The position numbers and the translations under genes are program-made. Below are positions 20,341 through 30,142 of a DNA stretch of 38,312 nt, piece after piece (position 1 is the first letter of the stretch; each line of letters opens with the position of its first letter). The notes beneath the pieces are model-generated. The model was not told where the DNA came from and ran no database searches. It saw only the letters and a program-made list of their open reading frames with translations. Source of the DNA: Lachnospiraceae bacterium (lineage in GTDB: Bacteria; Bacillota_A; Clostridia; Lachnospirales; Lachnospiraceae); NCBI GenBank assembly GCA_018365895.1, contig JAGZJD010000020.1, positions 1 to 38,312 on the forward strand, read 5' to 3'.

Positions 20341-20550
20341 CTATCTGATAATTTTTACTTCTTCATTCTCAAAGAAAATGATGTCTCCCTCATGCAGCTT
20401 TTTCCCGCGGCGGGTTTCTACTTCACCATTTACTTTTACTTCTCCGTTCTGGATCACGATTTTCGCATCTACTCCGGATTCTACAAGACCAGCCAGTTTC
20501 ATTGCCTGACCAAGTTTAATAAACTCATCTCTAATTGTAATTTCCTGCAT
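20341..20550 (-). CDS. yaaA: S4-domain RNA-binding protein (YaaA-type)
   Basis: A 69-residue protein consisting of one S4 RNA-binding domain (LGQAMKLAGLVESG, then GEVKVNGEVETRRGKKLHEGD). Small S4 genes of this type sit between dnaN and recF in many Firmicutes, as in the B. subtilis dnaA-dnaN-yaaA-recF order. The molecular role is not established; an association with ribosomes or RNA is inferred from the fold. The RBS is GGAGAGG. The gene lies 15 bp after dnaN. Confidence 0.9.
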   Translation of the reverse strand: MQEITIRDEFIKLGQAMKLAGLVESGVDAKIVIQNGEVKVNGEVETRRGKKLHEGDIIFFENEEVKIIR

Positions 20551-20565
20551 CTTTTTCCTCTCCGA

Positions 20566-21675
20566 CTATACTCCGGCATTAAAGTTGACCGGTAAAATTA
20601 AATAAATATAAGTTTCATTTTCATCTTTGATGAAGCAAGGTGCTTTTGGATTCATCAAAAACAAATTCACTTCTTCATCATCAATCACGCGAAGTGCATC
20701 GATCAAAAATTTAGGATTAAATCCAATCAGCAGATCTTTTCCTTCTTTTTCAATCATAATTTCTTCATCCATCGAACCAATCTGAGACTGAATCTTCAGC
20801 TGCATTGTTTCATCACCAATATTGATGATGATTGGTTTCTTATCTCCTTCTTTTACCAATAATGTTGCACGGTCAATACAGTTTAACAGTTCTTTTTTAT
20901 TAATTTTTACTTTTGTTTCGTAATCATTAGACAACATTTGGTCGATGCGGAAATATTCCCCTTCGATGAGTCGGGAAACAACAACCGTATTATCAAATTC
21001 AAATACAATATGATTCTTTGTAAAATATAAGTTGACATCATTTTCCGTTTCACCGGATAAAATCTTACTCACTTCGATTAAAGTTTTGCCTGGAACAACA
21101 ACTTTTGTATCTGGATAGCTTTCTTTCAATGCGATTTTGCGAATCGCAATACGATGTCCGTCCAGGGAAACAACTTTTAGCTGATTATCATGGATTTCAA
21201 ATAATTCTCCAGTCATCAATTTATTACTATCATTGTCTGCAATAGAAAAAATTGTCTGGCGGATCACTTCTTTTAAAGTAAATTGAGATAAAGTGACTGC
21301 CTGTTCTTTCTCAATATAAGGTAAATAGGAAAATTCATCTCCCGGTTTGCCGGAAATGTTGAATTTAGCTTTTTCGCAAGTAATTAATGTCTGCAAATTA
21401 GAATTTGTTTCAATTGTAATAGTATTATCCGGTAATTTTCTTACAATATCAGAAAAAATTCGTGCATCAATTGCAATTAAACCTTTCTCGAAGATATCTC
21501 CTTCAATAATTGTTTCAATTCCGAGTTCCATATCATTAGCTGTTAATTTAATGATGTCTGTTGTTGCATCAATTAAGATACATTCGAGGATCGGCATTGT
21601 TGTTTTAGAAGGTACTGCTTTGGAAACAATGCTGACACCTTTTACCAGATTTGATTTGGTGCAAACGATTTTCAT
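20566..21675 (-). CDS. dnaN: DNA polymerase III beta subunit (sliding clamp)
   Basis: A 369-residue clamp that encircles DNA and tethers DNA polymerase III and repair proteins. The three clamp domains can be followed through segments such as MKIVCTKSNLVKGVSIVSKAVPSKTTMPILE at the start (domain I), IRQTIFSIADNDSNKLMTG (domain II) and the closing TYIYLILPVN (domain III). The length is normal. It starts after a 296-bp gap from dnaA that carries DnaA boxes, with an AGGAG RBS ahead of the ATG. Confidence 0.97.
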   Translation of the reverse strand: MKIVCTKSNLVKGVSIVSKAVPSKTTMPILECILIDATTDIIKLTANDMELGIETIIEGDIFEKGLIAIDARIFSDIVRKLPDNTITIETNSNLQTLITCEKAKFNISGKPGDEFSYLPYIEKEQAVTLSQFTLKEVIRQTIFSIADNDSNKLMTGELFEIHDNQLKVVSLDGHRIAIRKIALKESYPDTKVVVPGKTLIEVSKILSGETENDVNLYFTKNHIVFEFDNTVVVSRLIEGEYFRIDQMLSNDYETKVKINKKELLNCIDRATLLVKEGDKKPIIINIGDETMQLKIQSQIGSMDEEIMIEKEGKDLLIGFNPKFLIDALRVIDDEEVNLFLMNPKAPCFIKDENETYIYLILPVNFNAGV

Positions 21676-21755
21676 GTGAATAACTCCTTTCTGGGTGTGC
21701 GAATATATAAATATATAAAAGTTGTCCGCAGTAACCGCCGTAGGGGGTGTTGATA

Positions 21756-21959
21756 TGTGGATAACCCTCGTGAGCCGTGTAAATACGCAACTTTTTCGGT
21801 CTAAAAACTCTGTGGAAAAGAAAATGATGACATGTGAACGCCCTTTGGATAAAAAAATCCGAAAAAAAGGCCTTCAAGGTGTATCAACAGTCTGTTCACA
21901 GCTTGTCCACAAGATATGCTCAAAGTTATCCCCATATGGTGTGAATAACTTTAGGATAA
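21756..21959. promoter_or_regulatory. DnaA-box cluster between dnaA and dnaN (second oriC half)
   Basis: The 296-bp gene-free stretch 21676-21971 holds DnaA-box-like 9-mers: a perfect TGTGGATAA (21756-21764), TTGTCCACA (21904-21912), TTATCCCCA (21926-21934), TGTGAATAA (21940-21948) and TTAGGATAA (21951-21959). Poly-A/T stretches around 21845-21870 could serve as an unwinding element. Together with the cluster upstream of dnaA this makes a bipartite origin like that of B. subtilis. The dnaN promoter should also lie in the AT-rich part near 21700-21720, but I cannot fix its boxes. Confidence 0.72.
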
Positions 21960-21971
21960 CTTGAAGTATAT

Positions 21972-23375
21972 TTAAACAGGATTAATTTTCTTTTTAATAA
22001 TATTAACAGTGTTACTTAATGTTTCGTCTGTCTTTAAATCAGCCGCAATTTTGTCTACGCCGTGGCTGATTGTTGAGTGGTCGCGGCCGCCCAGGATAAT
22101 CCCGATGGATTTTAGCGGCGTATCGGTAATTGTGCGGATCAGATACATGGCAATCTGTCTTGGAATTGCGATGTCAGCGCTTCTCTTGCCGCTCTTTAAG
22201 TCAGCGATTGAAATATCAAAGTGTTCAGAAATTACATCCAGGATAGATTCCGGTGTAATCTGACGGTTCTCATCCGGTGAAATAATGTCTTTTAAAGCTT
22301 CGGCAGCCAGATTAATGTCAATAATAATGCTGCGGCCACCGGTCTGATTCAGCTTATAAAGTGCGATCAGTTTATTTAAAGAGCCTTCCAGTTCACGGAT
22401 GTTTGATTTCACGTTAGATGCAATGTATTGTAGTACGTCATTAGGAATATGATATTTCTCAAGACCGTCAATTTCGATTTTTTTCTGTAAAATCGCCATT
22501 CTTGTCTCATAATCCGGTGATGAAATGTCAGCGATCAGGCCCCACTCAAAGCGTGTACGGAGTCTGGCTTCTAATGTTTCAATATCTTTCGGTGGTTTAT
22601 CACTGGAGATAATGATCTGTTTGCCGGATACATGAAGATGATTAAACGTATGGAAGAATTCCTCCTGTGTACTTTCTTTTCCTATAATAAACTGGACGTC
22701 GTCAATTAAGAGAACATCATTTGTACGATATTTTTCACGAAAAGCGGCCATGGCAGATTCATTGCCGGTACGTCCGCTCTTGATGGCGTCGATCAGCTCA
22801 TTCGTAAATGTTTCACTTGTAACATAAAGCACTTTTTTAGACGGATCATGTTCCAGAATAAAGTGTGCAATGGAATGCATCAAATGAGTTTTGCCAAGTC
22901 CAACACCTCCATATAAAAAGAGAGGGTTATAAACAGCACCCGGAGATTCGGCCACAGCAAGGGAAGCCGCATGCGCAAAATTGTTGTTGCCTCCGACTAC
23001 GAATGTGTCAAATGTGTACTTAGGGTTAAGGTTTGCCTTCTCACTAAGATATTTGGAACGTTTTTTCTGTTCCGTTGTTTCTTTGATTTCTTTTTTCATC
23101 TCATCAAGTTCCGAGTAATCATTTTCGGAAATAAATTTGATGTCAAACTCTGTACCGGTTACTTCTGCAATGCAGACTCGAAGCGGGAGCAAGTACTTAT
23201 TTTTAATATGCTCGACGCTTGCCTTTAAATTGACTGACAAAAATACTGTATTATCGATAACGTCATACACTTTTAGTGGGAGAATCCACGTTTCATATGA
23301 AATATTTGATAAACAGTATTCAAAACGCAGCTTTTGTATTATTTCTGTCCATTTTTCTTCTACTATGTTCATCAT
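21972..23375 (-). CDS. dnaA: Chromosomal replication initiator protein DnaA
   Basis: A 467-residue AAA+ initiator that binds DnaA boxes and melts oriC. Domain I is at about 1-85. The AAA+ core has Walker A GGVGLGKTHLMH, Walker B LLIDDVQFI and sensor segments such as ARLRTRFEWG. The C-terminal DNA-binding signature is GGRDHSTISHGVDKI. Two adjacent ATGs (23375 and 23372) both follow AGGAG, and the second gives the more usual MNIVEEKW start. DnaA boxes lie on both sides of the gene, so autoregulation is likely. Confidence 0.97.
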   Translation of the reverse strand: MMNIVEEKWTEIIQKLRFEYCLSNISYETWILPLKVYDVIDNTVFLSVNLKASVEHIKNKYLLPLRVCIAEVTGTEFDIKFISENDYSELDEMKKEIKETTEQKKRSKYLSEKANLNPKYTFDTFVVGGNNNFAHAASLAVAESPGAVYNPLFLYGGVGLGKTHLMHSIAHFILEHDPSKKVLYVTSETFTNELIDAIKSGRTGNESAMAAFREKYRTNDVLLIDDVQFIIGKESTQEEFFHTFNHLHVSGKQIIISSDKPPKDIETLEARLRTRFEWGLIADISSPDYETRMAILQKKIEIDGLEKYHIPNDVLQYIASNVKSNIRELEGSLNKLIALYKLNQTGGRSIIIDINLAAEALKDIISPDENRQITPESILDVISEHFDISIADLKSGKRSADIAIPRQIAMYLIRTITDTPLKSIGIILGGRDHSTISHGVDKIAADLKTDETLSNTVNIIKKKINPV

Positions 23376-23660
23376 CCAAACTCCTACATATACTTATACA
23401 TACTTGATTATATTCTACATCAAAAAAGATGTTAAGGCAATCAAAAATAAATGTGGATAACTTTTTGAACATCTTAAAGTACCGATTTTAAGCCATTCTT
23501 TGTTAAAAAAAAGATAATATCCAAAATCTTTCCATATACTTTCCACTAATTATCCCCCAAAAAAAGCAAAGTTATCAACATTTTGTGGATAACATGTGGA
23601 TAAGGGGATAATATATGGATAACTCTGGGGAAAAGAAAAAAGTGATAGAAAACAAAAGAA
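23376..23660. other. oriC: Chromosomal replication origin (oriC), upstream half
   Basis: This gene-free stretch between dnaA and rpmH contains perfect DnaA boxes TGTGGATAA at 23452-23460, 23584-23592 and 23595-23603. Near-matches are TTATCAACA (23572-23580) and TATGGATAA (23614-23622). Four boxes fall within 51 bp (23572-23622), alternating with AT-rich sequence. Divergent transcription (dnaA left, rpmH right) and the gene order on both sides support origin identity. The unwinding site could be here or in the dnaA-dnaN half. Confidence 0.88.
23407..23435 (-). promoter_or_regulatory. dnaA promoter
   Basis: On the minus strand, -35 TTAACA (23430-23435), 17-nt spacer and consensus -10 TATAAT (23407-23412). 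The DnaA box at 23452-23460 lies just upstream, a suitable position for DnaA autoregulation. Confidence 0.72.
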
Positions 23661-23675
23661 AATGTAAGGATTATC

Positions 23676-23704
23676 TTGACTTTCAGCCGGTTTCAGACTA
23701 TAAT
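23676..23704 (+). promoter_or_regulatory. rpmH promoter
   Basis: -35 TTGACT (23676-23681), 17-nt spacer and consensus -10 TATAAT (23699-23704). Transcription would start near 23711, giving a leader of about 100 nt before rpmH. It probably drives rpmH-rnpA-yidD-yidC-jag. Confidence 0.8.
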
Positions 23705-23814
23705 TATGAGCGATGTCTAAAAGAATATATTTATCTTAAATGACAATAATCGTATATAATTTGCAGCAAGTATATTATATAAAATACTTGAATTCAGTAA
23801 GGAGGTGGATATCA

Positions 23815-23949
23815 ATGAAAATGACATTCCAACCAAAAAAGAGATCCAGAGCTAAAGTTCATGGTTTCAGAGCAAGAATGAGCACAGCTGGCGGAAGAAA
23901 AGTATTAGCAGCCAGAAGAGCAAAAGGAAGAAAACAGTTATCAGCATAG
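23815..23949 (+). CDS. rpmH: 50S ribosomal protein L34
   Basis: A 44-residue highly basic protein matching L34 throughout ([16 protein letters not shown] through [13 protein letters not shown]). It is a component of the large ribosomal subunit. I start it at the ATG at 23815, directly after the strong RBS AAGGAGGTG. The open frame upstream to 23740 is not part of the protein. It is the first gene right of oriC, as in most bacteria. Confidence 0.97.
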   Translation: MKMTFQPKKRSRAKVHGFRARMSTAGGRKVLAARRAKGRKQLSA

Positions 23950-23974
23950 GCCGCATATATGTGGCCTTTTCTTC
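23948..23974 (+). terminator. Hairpin between rpmH and rnpA (partial terminator/attenuator)
   Basis: AGGCC (23948-23952) pairs with GGCCT (23963-23967). The stem continues with G-T, C-G and A-T pairs around a TATA loop and is followed by TTTTCTT. It overlaps the rpmH stop. Since rnpA has no obvious promoter of its own, it may only lower downstream transcription relative to the ribosomal protein gene. Confidence 0.6.
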
Positions 23975-24004
23975 TATATATAAAGAAGAAAAGGAGAACT
24001 TTGA

Positions 24005-24388
24005 ATGAAATTTTCCGAATCACTGAAAAAAAATCACGATTTTCAGTATATATATAAAAAAGGAAAGTCTTTTGCAAACAAATATTTGATTATGTATCAG
24101 ATGGAGAATAACCTGGGAAAGAACCGGGTGGGAATCTCTGTCAGTAAAAAAGTAGGAAATAGTATTGTCAGACATCGTGTTACACGTCTGATCAGAGAAA
24201 GCTACAGACTACAAGAAGGCAGATTCCAATGTGGATTAGATATTATTATTATAGCAAGAGCAGGCGCGAAAGGCAAAACATATCAGGAAATAGAGAGCGC
24301 ATTACTCCACTTGGGAAAACTTCATAATATTATAGATGATATAAATGGAGATATCAGCAGTGAAAAAAATATTAATCGGAATGATTAA
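24005..24388 (+). CDS. rnpA: Ribonuclease P protein component
   Basis: A 127-residue basic protein that binds the catalytic RNase P RNA and helps mature tRNA 5' ends. The conserved region [24 protein letters not shown] corresponds to the RNR motif, with H in place of the N of the usual RNRxKR. The N-terminal [20 protein letters not shown] is also typical. AAGGAG lies 8 nt before the ATG. The C-terminus overlaps the yidD start. Confidence 0.95.
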   Translation: MKFSESLKKNHDFQYIYKKGKSFANKYLIMYQMENNLGKNRVGISVSKKVGNSIVRHRVTRLIRESYRLQEGRFQCGLDIIIIARAGAKGKTYQEIESALLHLGKLHNIIDDINGDISSEKNINRND

Positions 24389-24572
24389 ATTTTATCAGAA
24401 ATATTTATCGGGATTAAAAAGATCGGCCTGTTGCATCTACACACCGACATGTTCTCAGTATGGCATAGAAGCGATTGAGAAATATGGTGCATTCAAAGGC
24501 GGTCTTTTGACGTTATGGAGGATTTTGCGCTGTAATCCATTTTCAAAAGGAGGGTATGATCCTGTACCTTAA
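24360..24572 (+). CDS. yidD: Membrane protein insertion efficiency factor YidD
   Basis: A 70-residue UPF0161 family protein with the conserved [24 protein letters not shown] core and the [14 protein letters not shown] end. It is thought to assist membrane protein insertion with YidC. I place the start at the GTG at 24360, giving [13 protein letters not shown] and matching family N-termini with GGAG 9 nt upstream. An ATG at 24345 in the same frame would add five residues. It overlaps rnpA by 29 nt. Confidence 0.93.
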   Translation: MKKILIGMIKFYQKYLSGLKRSACCIYTPTCSQYGIEAIEKYGAFKGGLLTLWRILRCNPFSKGGYDPVP

Positions 24573-24598
24573 AAAAAGGTAAAGATGGAGGAGAAAAA

Positions 24599-25861
24599 AT
24601 GTCAGGAGTTTTATTAACACAGTCAAATTCATTTATTATTGGACCGATCGCTTGGCTGCTCGGAAAATTAATGAATGGTATTTTTGTTGTGCTTGATACA
24701 ATCGGTATTCAGAATATCGGTTTATGTATCATTCTTTTTACAATTGTTATTTACACATTGATGCTTCCGCTGACGATCAAACAGCAGAAATTCTCAAAAA
24801 TGTCAGCAGTAATGAATCCGGAGCTTCAGAAGATTTCAAAGAAATATAAAGGAAAGAAAGATCAGGAATCTATGCTGAAGCAGCAGGAAGAGATGCAGGC
24901 GCTTTACATGAAATACGGTGTTTCACCGACAAGCGGTTGTTCCACAATGTTTATTCAGTTTCCGTTGATCATGGGACTTTTCGCAGTAATTCAGAATATT
25001 CCGGCGTATGTAAACGGAATTAAAGCAGCATATATGCCGCTTGTAAATAGTATTTTAAGTTCTGATTCTGCATTAAAAGCAATTGAGAAGATCGGAAGCA
25101 AAGCGCCGATCAATATTAGTCCGGAACGTTTTGATTATACAAAAGCGAATACGATCGTAGATGTTCTGTACAAATTCCAGAGTGAATCATGGGCAGAACT
25201 TGCAGATAAGATTCCAAATATGGCAGATTTAATTACAGATACACAGGGCAGTCTGATTCATTTGAACAGTTTCCTGGGAATCAATATTGCTGAGACACCA
25301 ATGACTCTGTTCATGGATGCAATTAAGACAGGTGCGATTCTTTCTATCATTCTTGCAGTTGCAATTCCGTTAATTTCCGGATTTACACAGTGGCTGAACA
25401 TGAAGCTGATGCCGCAGCAGGAGACAGATCCGGACAACCCGGTTGCTTCTTCTATGAAGATGATGAACCTGACAATGCCGATTTTCTCAATGGTAATGTG
25501 TTTCACATTCCCTTCAGGTATTGGATTATACTGGATTGCCAGTGCAGTTGTAAGATCTGTGCAGCAGGTAGCGGTAAATAAATATATGGACAAGAAATCT
25601 ATCGAGTCTATGATTGAAGAGAATCAGAAAAAAGCTGCGAAGAAGCGTGAGAAACAAGGTGTTGCGGCTTCTACATTAAATGAGATGGCTCAAAAGAATG
25701 TCCGTAATATTGCAGAGCCGAAGACAGCGCAGATGTCATCGAAAGAGCGTGATGAGAAGCTTCAGCAGGCAGCAGAGAAAAATAAAAATGCAAAACAGGG
25801 CAGTCTTGCAGCGAAAGCAAATATGGTTAGAGAATTTAACGAGAGCAATAAAAATAAGTAA
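24599..25861 (+). CDS. yidC: Membrane protein insertase YidC
   Basis: A 420-residue Oxa1/YidC-family insertase. Hydrophobic segments begin at about residues 25-60 (NGIFVVLDTIGIQ, then IILFTIVIYTLMLPLTIKQQ). The cytoplasmic hairpin follows (MNPELQKISKKYKG), then later segments such as CSTMFIQFPLIMGLFAVIQN and FSMVMCFTFPSGIGLYW. The C-terminal ~90 residues are Lys/Gln/Ala-rich and cytoplasmic, suited to ribosome contact. There is no lipobox cysteine, unlike B. subtilis SpoIIIJ, and an insert of about 90 residues sits between the second and third membrane segments. A GGAGGAG RBS precedes the ATG. Confidence 0.95.
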   Translation: MSGVLLTQSNSFIIGPIAWLLGKLMNGIFVVLDTIGIQNIGLCIILFTIVIYTLMLPLTIKQQKFSKMSAVMNPELQKISKKYKGKKDQESMLKQQEEMQALYMKYGVSPTSGCSTMFIQFPLIMGLFAVIQNIPAYVNGIKAAYMPLVNSILSSDSALKAIEKIGSKAPINISPERFDYTKANTIVDVLYKFQSESWAELADKIPNMADLITDTQGSLIHLNSFLGINIAETPMTLFMDAIKTGAILSIILAVAIPLISGFTQWLNMKLMPQQETDPDNPVASSMKMMNLTMPIFSMVMCFTFPSGIGLYWIASAVVRSVQQVAVNKYMDKKSIESMIEENQKKAAKKREKQGVAASTLNEMAQKNVRNIAEPKTAQMSSKERDEKLQQAAEKNKNAKQGSLAAKANMVREFNESNKNK

Positions 25862-25893
25862 ATGATAATAGTGACTGGATGGGGGCACGAATT

Positions 25894-26757
25894 ATGAAAG
25901 AAATCACAGTATCAGCAAGAACGCTTAGTGATGCGATTACAGAAGCTTTGATCGAGCTTGAAATCACAAGCGATATGTTAGAATATGATGTTATTGAAAA
26001 GGGAAGTGAAGGTTTCTTTGGAATCGGCCGCAAGCAGGCTGTAATCAAAGCCCGCAAAAAGGTAGTGGAACCTCCGAAAGAAGAGATTAAAAAAGAAGAG
26101 TCGGAAGCGACAGTAAAGGAAAAACCGAAAAAAGAGTTTAAGAAAGAACCAAAAAAAGAATCTCACAAAGAACATAAAGAGCATAAAGAACAAAAAGAGT
26201 TCAAAAAGGATGCCGCAAGAGAAGTTCACCGGGAAGTAAAAGAATCAGTTGCTCCGGCAAAGGAAGAGGAAAAAGAACCTGTGAAACTTGCTGAGATTTC
26301 AGAAGAGACAAAAACAGCCTGTGTGGATTTCTTAAAAGGGGTCTTTGAGACAATGAACCTGGAAGTTGAGATTGTAACAGAGATCGATGAAGAAGGAGCT
26401 CTTGCAATCGAGCTGAAAGGAAAACATATGGGAATCCTGATCGGTAAGAGAGGACAGACACTAGATGCACTTCAGTATTTGACAAACCGTGTTGCTAACA
26501 AAAATCAGGAAGAATTTGTACGTGTTAAATTAGATACAGAAAATTACCGTAAGAGAAGAAAAGAAACATTAGAAAATCTTGCGAAGAATATCGCGTCAAA
26601 AGTAAAACGTACAAGAAAACCAGTTTCCCTTGAACCAATGAATCCATATGAGAGAAGAATCATTCACTCAGCACTACAGGCAGATCGTTATGTATCTACT
26701 CACAGTGAAGGAGAGGAACCGTATAGAAGAGTTGTAGTAACTCCAAATCGTAAGTAA
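25894..26757 (+). CDS. jag: Jag/KhpB RNA-binding protein (SpoIIIJ-associated)
   Basis: A 287-residue RNA-binding protein. A Jag_N domain (1-50; KEITVSARTLSDAITEALIELE) is followed by a very Lys/Glu/His-rich linker (about 55-130), a KH domain (about 145-215; GILIGKRGQTLDALQYL) and an R3H domain (ENYRKRRKETLENLAKNIA to the end). In streptococci, KhpB forms a complex with KhpA and affects cell division; the target here is unknown. The ATG at 25894 is preferred because GGGGG lies about 9 nt upstream; the ATG at 25879 has none. It is encoded directly after yidC, as usual. Confidence 0.95.
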   Translation: MKEITVSARTLSDAITEALIELEITSDMLEYDVIEKGSEGFFGIGRKQAVIKARKKVVEPPKEEIKKEESEATVKEKPKKEFKKEPKKESHKEHKEHKEQKEFKKDAAREVHREVKESVAPAKEEEKEPVKLAEISEETKTACVDFLKGVFETMNLEVEIVTEIDEEGALAIELKGKHMGILIGKRGQTLDALQYLTNRVANKNQEEFVRVKLDTENYRKRRKETLENLAKNIASKVKRTRKPVSLEPMNPYERRIIHSALQADRYVSTHSEGEEPYRRVVVTPNRK

Positions 26758-26766
26758 TTTAGGAAG

Positions 26767-26802
26767 AAGACAGTAGGGTATCATACTTTACTGTCTTTTT
26801 TT
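26767..26802 (+). terminator. Rho-independent terminator after jag
   Basis: AAGACAGTA (26767-26775) and TACTGTCTT (26789-26797) form a perfect 9-bp stem with a 13-nt loop, followed by a T run to 26802. It closes the rpmH-jag transcript. Confidence 0.9.
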
Positions 26803-26836
26803 ATATTAAGGCAATGGTGTCGTTTGATGGTTGTTC

Positions 26837-26865
26837 TTGTACAGCTGATAAAAATATAATATAAT
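26837..26865 (+). promoter_or_regulatory. mnmE operon promoter
   Basis: -35 TTGTAC (26837-26842), 17-nt spacer and consensus -10 TATAAT (26860-26865). The predicted start is near 26872, about 32 nt before the mnmE ATG. It follows the jag terminator, so mnmE-mnmG-rsmG form a separate transcription unit. Confidence 0.78.
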
Positions 26866-26903
26866 AAGTTTGCGTTCTTGAAGAAAAAAGGAAAGGGAAG
26901 GCT

Positions 26904-28280
26904 ATGTTAAAAAAAGATACAATTGCTGCGATCGCAACAGCAATGTCAAATTCCGGTATTGGAATTGTGCGGATCAGCGGCGAAGATGCATTAGATATTA
27001 TTACAAAAATATATAGGAGTAAATCCGGAAAATGTCTGGCTGACCAGAAAAGCCATACAATCCACTATGGATATATTGCAGACGGCGAAGAATTTATTGA
27101 TGAAGTGCTTGTGATGCTAATGAAAGGACCACACAGTTATACGGGTGAAGATACGGTAGAAATCGACTGCCATGGAGGCGTTTTTGTTGTCAAGAGAATC
27201 CTCGAAACTGTGATTAAGTATGGTGCAAGACCGGCAGAGCCGGGAGAGTTTACAAAAAGAGCATTCTTAAACGGACGAATTGATCTGTCTCAGGCAGAAG
27301 CAGTTATTGATGTCATTGAAGCTCAGAATGAGTACGCACTAAAGAGTTCTGTCAGTCAGCTGAAAGGTTCTGTTCATGAAAAGATTGGAGAAGTCCGCGC
27401 GGAAATCCTGTATCATACAGCGTTCATTGAAACTGCGTTAGATGATCCGGAACATATTGATGTAGATGGATATGGAGAAATACTTCGGGGAATTGTGGAG
27501 AAACTTCTTGAAGAACTTCAGAAGCTGATAGATTCTGCGGATAACGGCCGTATTATGAAGGAAGGAATCCGTACGGTTATTGTCGGTAAGCCAAATGCAG
27601 GAAAATCTTCTCTGTTAAATGTACTTGTGGGGGAAGAACGGGCTATCGTAACAGATATTGAAGGAACAACAAGAGATATTCTTGAAGAACATATTAACCT
27701 TCACGGAGTAAGCCTGAATATTATTGATACAGCAGGGATTCGCGATACAAAAGATGTTGTGGAAAAGATCGGGGTTGACCGCGCTAAATCACAGATGAAT
27801 GACGCGGATCTTATCATCTATGTAGTAGATGTTTCCCGGCCGCTTGATGAAAATGACAGTGAGATCATGCAGATGATCGCGGATAAGCAGGCAATTGTGT
27901 TGTTAAATAAAACAGATTTGGAATCAGTTGTAACGGAAGAAGAGCTGAAGAATCAGCTTCAAAAACCGATGATCCAAATCTCTGCAAAGGAAGAAACCGG
28001 AATCAGAGAGCTTGAACAGGTTCTGAAAGAGATGTTCTTCCAGGGAGATATTTCTTTTAATAATGAAGTTTATATTACAAATGTCCGGCATAAGACAGCG
28101 CTTCTGGATGCTCGGGAAAGTCTGAAAAAAGTACTTCAAAGTATAGAAAATCAGATGCCGGAAGATTTTTATTCCATTGATCTAATGGATGCTTATGAGG
28201 CGCTTGGAAGTATTACCGGAGAAACGATAGGAGAAGATTTAGTTAATGAAATATTCAGTAAATTCTGTATGGGAAAATAA
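26904..28280 (+). CDS. mnmE: tRNA uridine-5-carboxymethylaminomethyl modification GTPase MnmE
   Basis: A 458-residue GTPase that works with MnmG to modify U34 of certain tRNAs. The N-terminal folate-binding domain (1-120) is followed by a helical domain interrupted by the G domain: G1 GKPNAGKSS (228-236), the G2/G3 region [10 protein letters not shown] and DTAGIRDT, and G4 NKTD. The C-terminus ends FCMGK, the usual FC[IL]GK with Met, and carries the functional cysteine. A GGAAAGGGAAGG RBS precedes the ATG. The last 35 nt overlap the mnmG start, coupling production of the partners. Confidence 0.97.
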   Translation: MLKKDTIAAIATAMSNSGIGIVRISGEDALDIITKIYRSKSGKCLADQKSHTIHYGYIADGEEFIDEVLVMLMKGPHSYTGEDTVEIDCHGGVFVVKRILETVIKYGARPAEPGEFTKRAFLNGRIDLSQAEAVIDVIEAQNEYALKSSVSQLKGSVHEKIGEVRAEILYHTAFIETALDDPEHIDVDGYGEILRGIVEKLLEELQKLIDSADNGRIMKEGIRTVIVGKPNAGKSSLLNVLVGEERAIVTDIEGTTRDILEEHINLHGVSLNIIDTAGIRDTKDVVEKIGVDRAKSQMNDADLIIYVVDVSRPLDENDSEIMQMIADKQAIVLLNKTDLESVVTEEELKNQLQKPMIQISAKEETGIRELEQVLKEMFFQGDISFNNEVYITNVRHKTALLDARESLKKVLQSIENQMPEDFYSIDLMDAYEALGSITGETIGEDLVNEIFSKFCMGK

Positions 28281-30141
28281 AGATCCATACGATGTTGTAG
28301 TAATTGGTGCAGGACATGCAGGATGTGAGGCGGCATTGGCATCTGCAAGGCTTGGTCTGCGCACGATTGTATTTACCGTCAGCGTAGAAAGTATTGCGTT
28401 AATGCCGTGTAATCCGAATATCGGCGGAAGTTCAAAAGGTCATCTTGTAAAGGAAGTGGATGCTCTGGGCGGTGAAATGGGAAAAGTCATCGACCGGACA
28501 TTTATCCAGTCCAAAATGCTGAACAAATCCAAAGGTCCGGCAGTACATTCACTGCGTGCGCAGGCAGATAAGGCAGAATATACAAAGGAAATGCGTCTTG
28601 TACTGGAAAATCAGGAAAACCTGGAAGTAAAACAGGCAGAAATAGTAGATATTCTGACAGAAGATGGGAAAATAACAGGAGTACAGACATATTCAGGATG
28701 TATATATCGCTGTAAGGCTGTAATTCTCTGTACAGGGACATATTTGAAAGCAAGGTGTATTTATGGCAACGTCAGCAGCGAAACAGGCCCTAACGGGCTT
28801 CAGGCGGCTAATTACCTGACAGAGACATTAAAGCGGCTTGGAATTACCATGTACCGCTTTAAAACAGGTACACCTGCAAGAATTGACCGAAGGTCAGTTG
28901 ATTTTAGCAAGATGGAAGAACAGTTTGGAGATGAGCGGGTCGTTCCGTTTTCATTTACAACAAACCGAGAAGATGTACAGATTGACCAGGTATCATGCTG
29001 GCTTACTTATACAAATGAAAAGACACATGAAATCATTCGGAACAATCTGGATCGTTCACCGCTATTCTCAGGTATGATTGAAGGAACCGGGCCACGGTAT
29101 TGTCCGTCTATAGAAGACAAAGTAGTGAAATTTTCCGATAAAGACAGACATCAGGTATTTATTGAGCCGGAAGGATTGTATACAAATGAGATGTATGTGG
29201 GAGGAATGTCCAGTTCTCTTCCGGAAGATGTACAGTATGAGATGTACCGCAGCGTGGCAGGCCTTGAACATGTAAAGATTGTGAGAAATGCCTATGCGAT
29301 TGAATACGATTGTATCGATGCAAGACAGTTGGATGCCACGTTGGAATTCAAAGATATCAGCGGACTTTACAGCGCCGGACAATTCAATGGAAGTTCCGGA
29401 TATGAAGAAGCGGCTGCTCAGGGGATTGTTGCCGGAATTAACGCAGCTTTAAAGATTCTCGGCCGTGAACAGATTGTCATTGACCGTTCACAGGGGTATA
29501 TTGGCGTATTGATCGATGATCTTGTAACAAAAGAAAGCCATGAGCCATATCGAATGATGACATCCAGAGCAGAATACAGACTCCTTCTTCGACAGGATAA
29601 TGCAGATCAGCGGCTGACGAAGATTGGTTATGAAGTCGGATTGATTTCTGAAGAGAGATATCAACATCTTTTGGAGAAAGAACAGCAGATTTGTGGAGAA
29701 GTAGAGCGTTTGGAGCATGCGCATGTGGGTAACTCTGAACCTGTGCAGAGACTTCTGGCGCAGTATGGAAGTACACCTCTTACGTCAGGAACTTCTCTGG
29801 CAGAATTGATTCGCCGCCCGGAATTGTCGTATGAAGCGATAGAACCAATCGATAGTACACGTCCGGGAAAATTCAGCGAAGAAGTGGAAGAACAGGTAAA
29901 TATAAATATTAAGTATGACGGTTATATCCGGCGTCAGGCGAAACAGGTAGAACAGTTTAAAAAACTGGAGAAAAAGAAAATACCGGAAAATATTAATTAT
30001 GATGATGTAAAAAGTTTGAGAATTGAAGCAGTACAGAAGTTAAAGGCATTCCGACCGCGTTCTATCGGGCAGGCATCCCGGATTTCCGGTGTTTCTCCGG
30101 CGGATATTTCAGTGCTTCTTGTTTATCTTGGAGGGAAATAA
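28246..30141 (+). CDS. mnmG: tRNA uridine-5-carboxymethylaminomethyl modification enzyme MnmG
   Basis: A 631-residue FAD-dependent partner of MnmE. The dinucleotide-binding motif is [10 protein letters not shown] (21-30). The family signatures [19 protein letters not shown] GPNG and [10 protein letters not shown] are present, and the C-terminal MnmE-contact domain runs from about residue 550 to the end. The family motif CNPxxGG is present as PCNPNIGG. The ATG at 28246 lies inside mnmE in another frame and is preceded at some distance by GGAG, fitting translational coupling. The length is normal. Confidence 0.97.
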   Translation: MKYSVNSVWENKDPYDVVVIGAGHAGCEAALASARLGLRTIVFTVSVESIALMPCNPNIGGSSKGHLVKEVDALGGEMGKVIDRTFIQSKMLNKSKGPAVHSLRAQADKAEYTKEMRLVLENQENLEVKQAEIVDILTEDGKITGVQTYSGCIYRCKAVILCTGTYLKARCIYGNVSSETGPNGLQAANYLTETLKRLGITMYRFKTGTPARIDRRSVDFSKMEEQFGDERVVPFSFTTNREDVQIDQVSCWLTYTNEKTHEIIRNNLDRSPLFSGMIEGTGPRYCPSIEDKVVKFSDKDRHQVFIEPEGLYTNEMYVGGMSSSLPEDVQYEMYRSVAGLEHVKIVRNAYAIEYDCIDARQLDATLEFKDISGLYSAGQFNGSSGYEEAAAQGIVAGINAALKILGREQIVIDRSQGYIGVLIDDLVTKESHEPYRMMTSRAEYRLLLRQDNADQRLTKIGYEVGLISEERYQHLLEKEQQICGEVERLEHAHVGNSEPVQRLLAQYGSTPLTSGTSLAELIRRPELSYEAIEPIDSTRPGKFSEEVEEQVNINIKYDGYIRRQAKQVEQFKKLEKKKIPENINYDDVKSLRIEAVQKLKAFRPRSIGQASRISGVSPADISVLLVYLGGK

Positions 30142-30142
30142 A

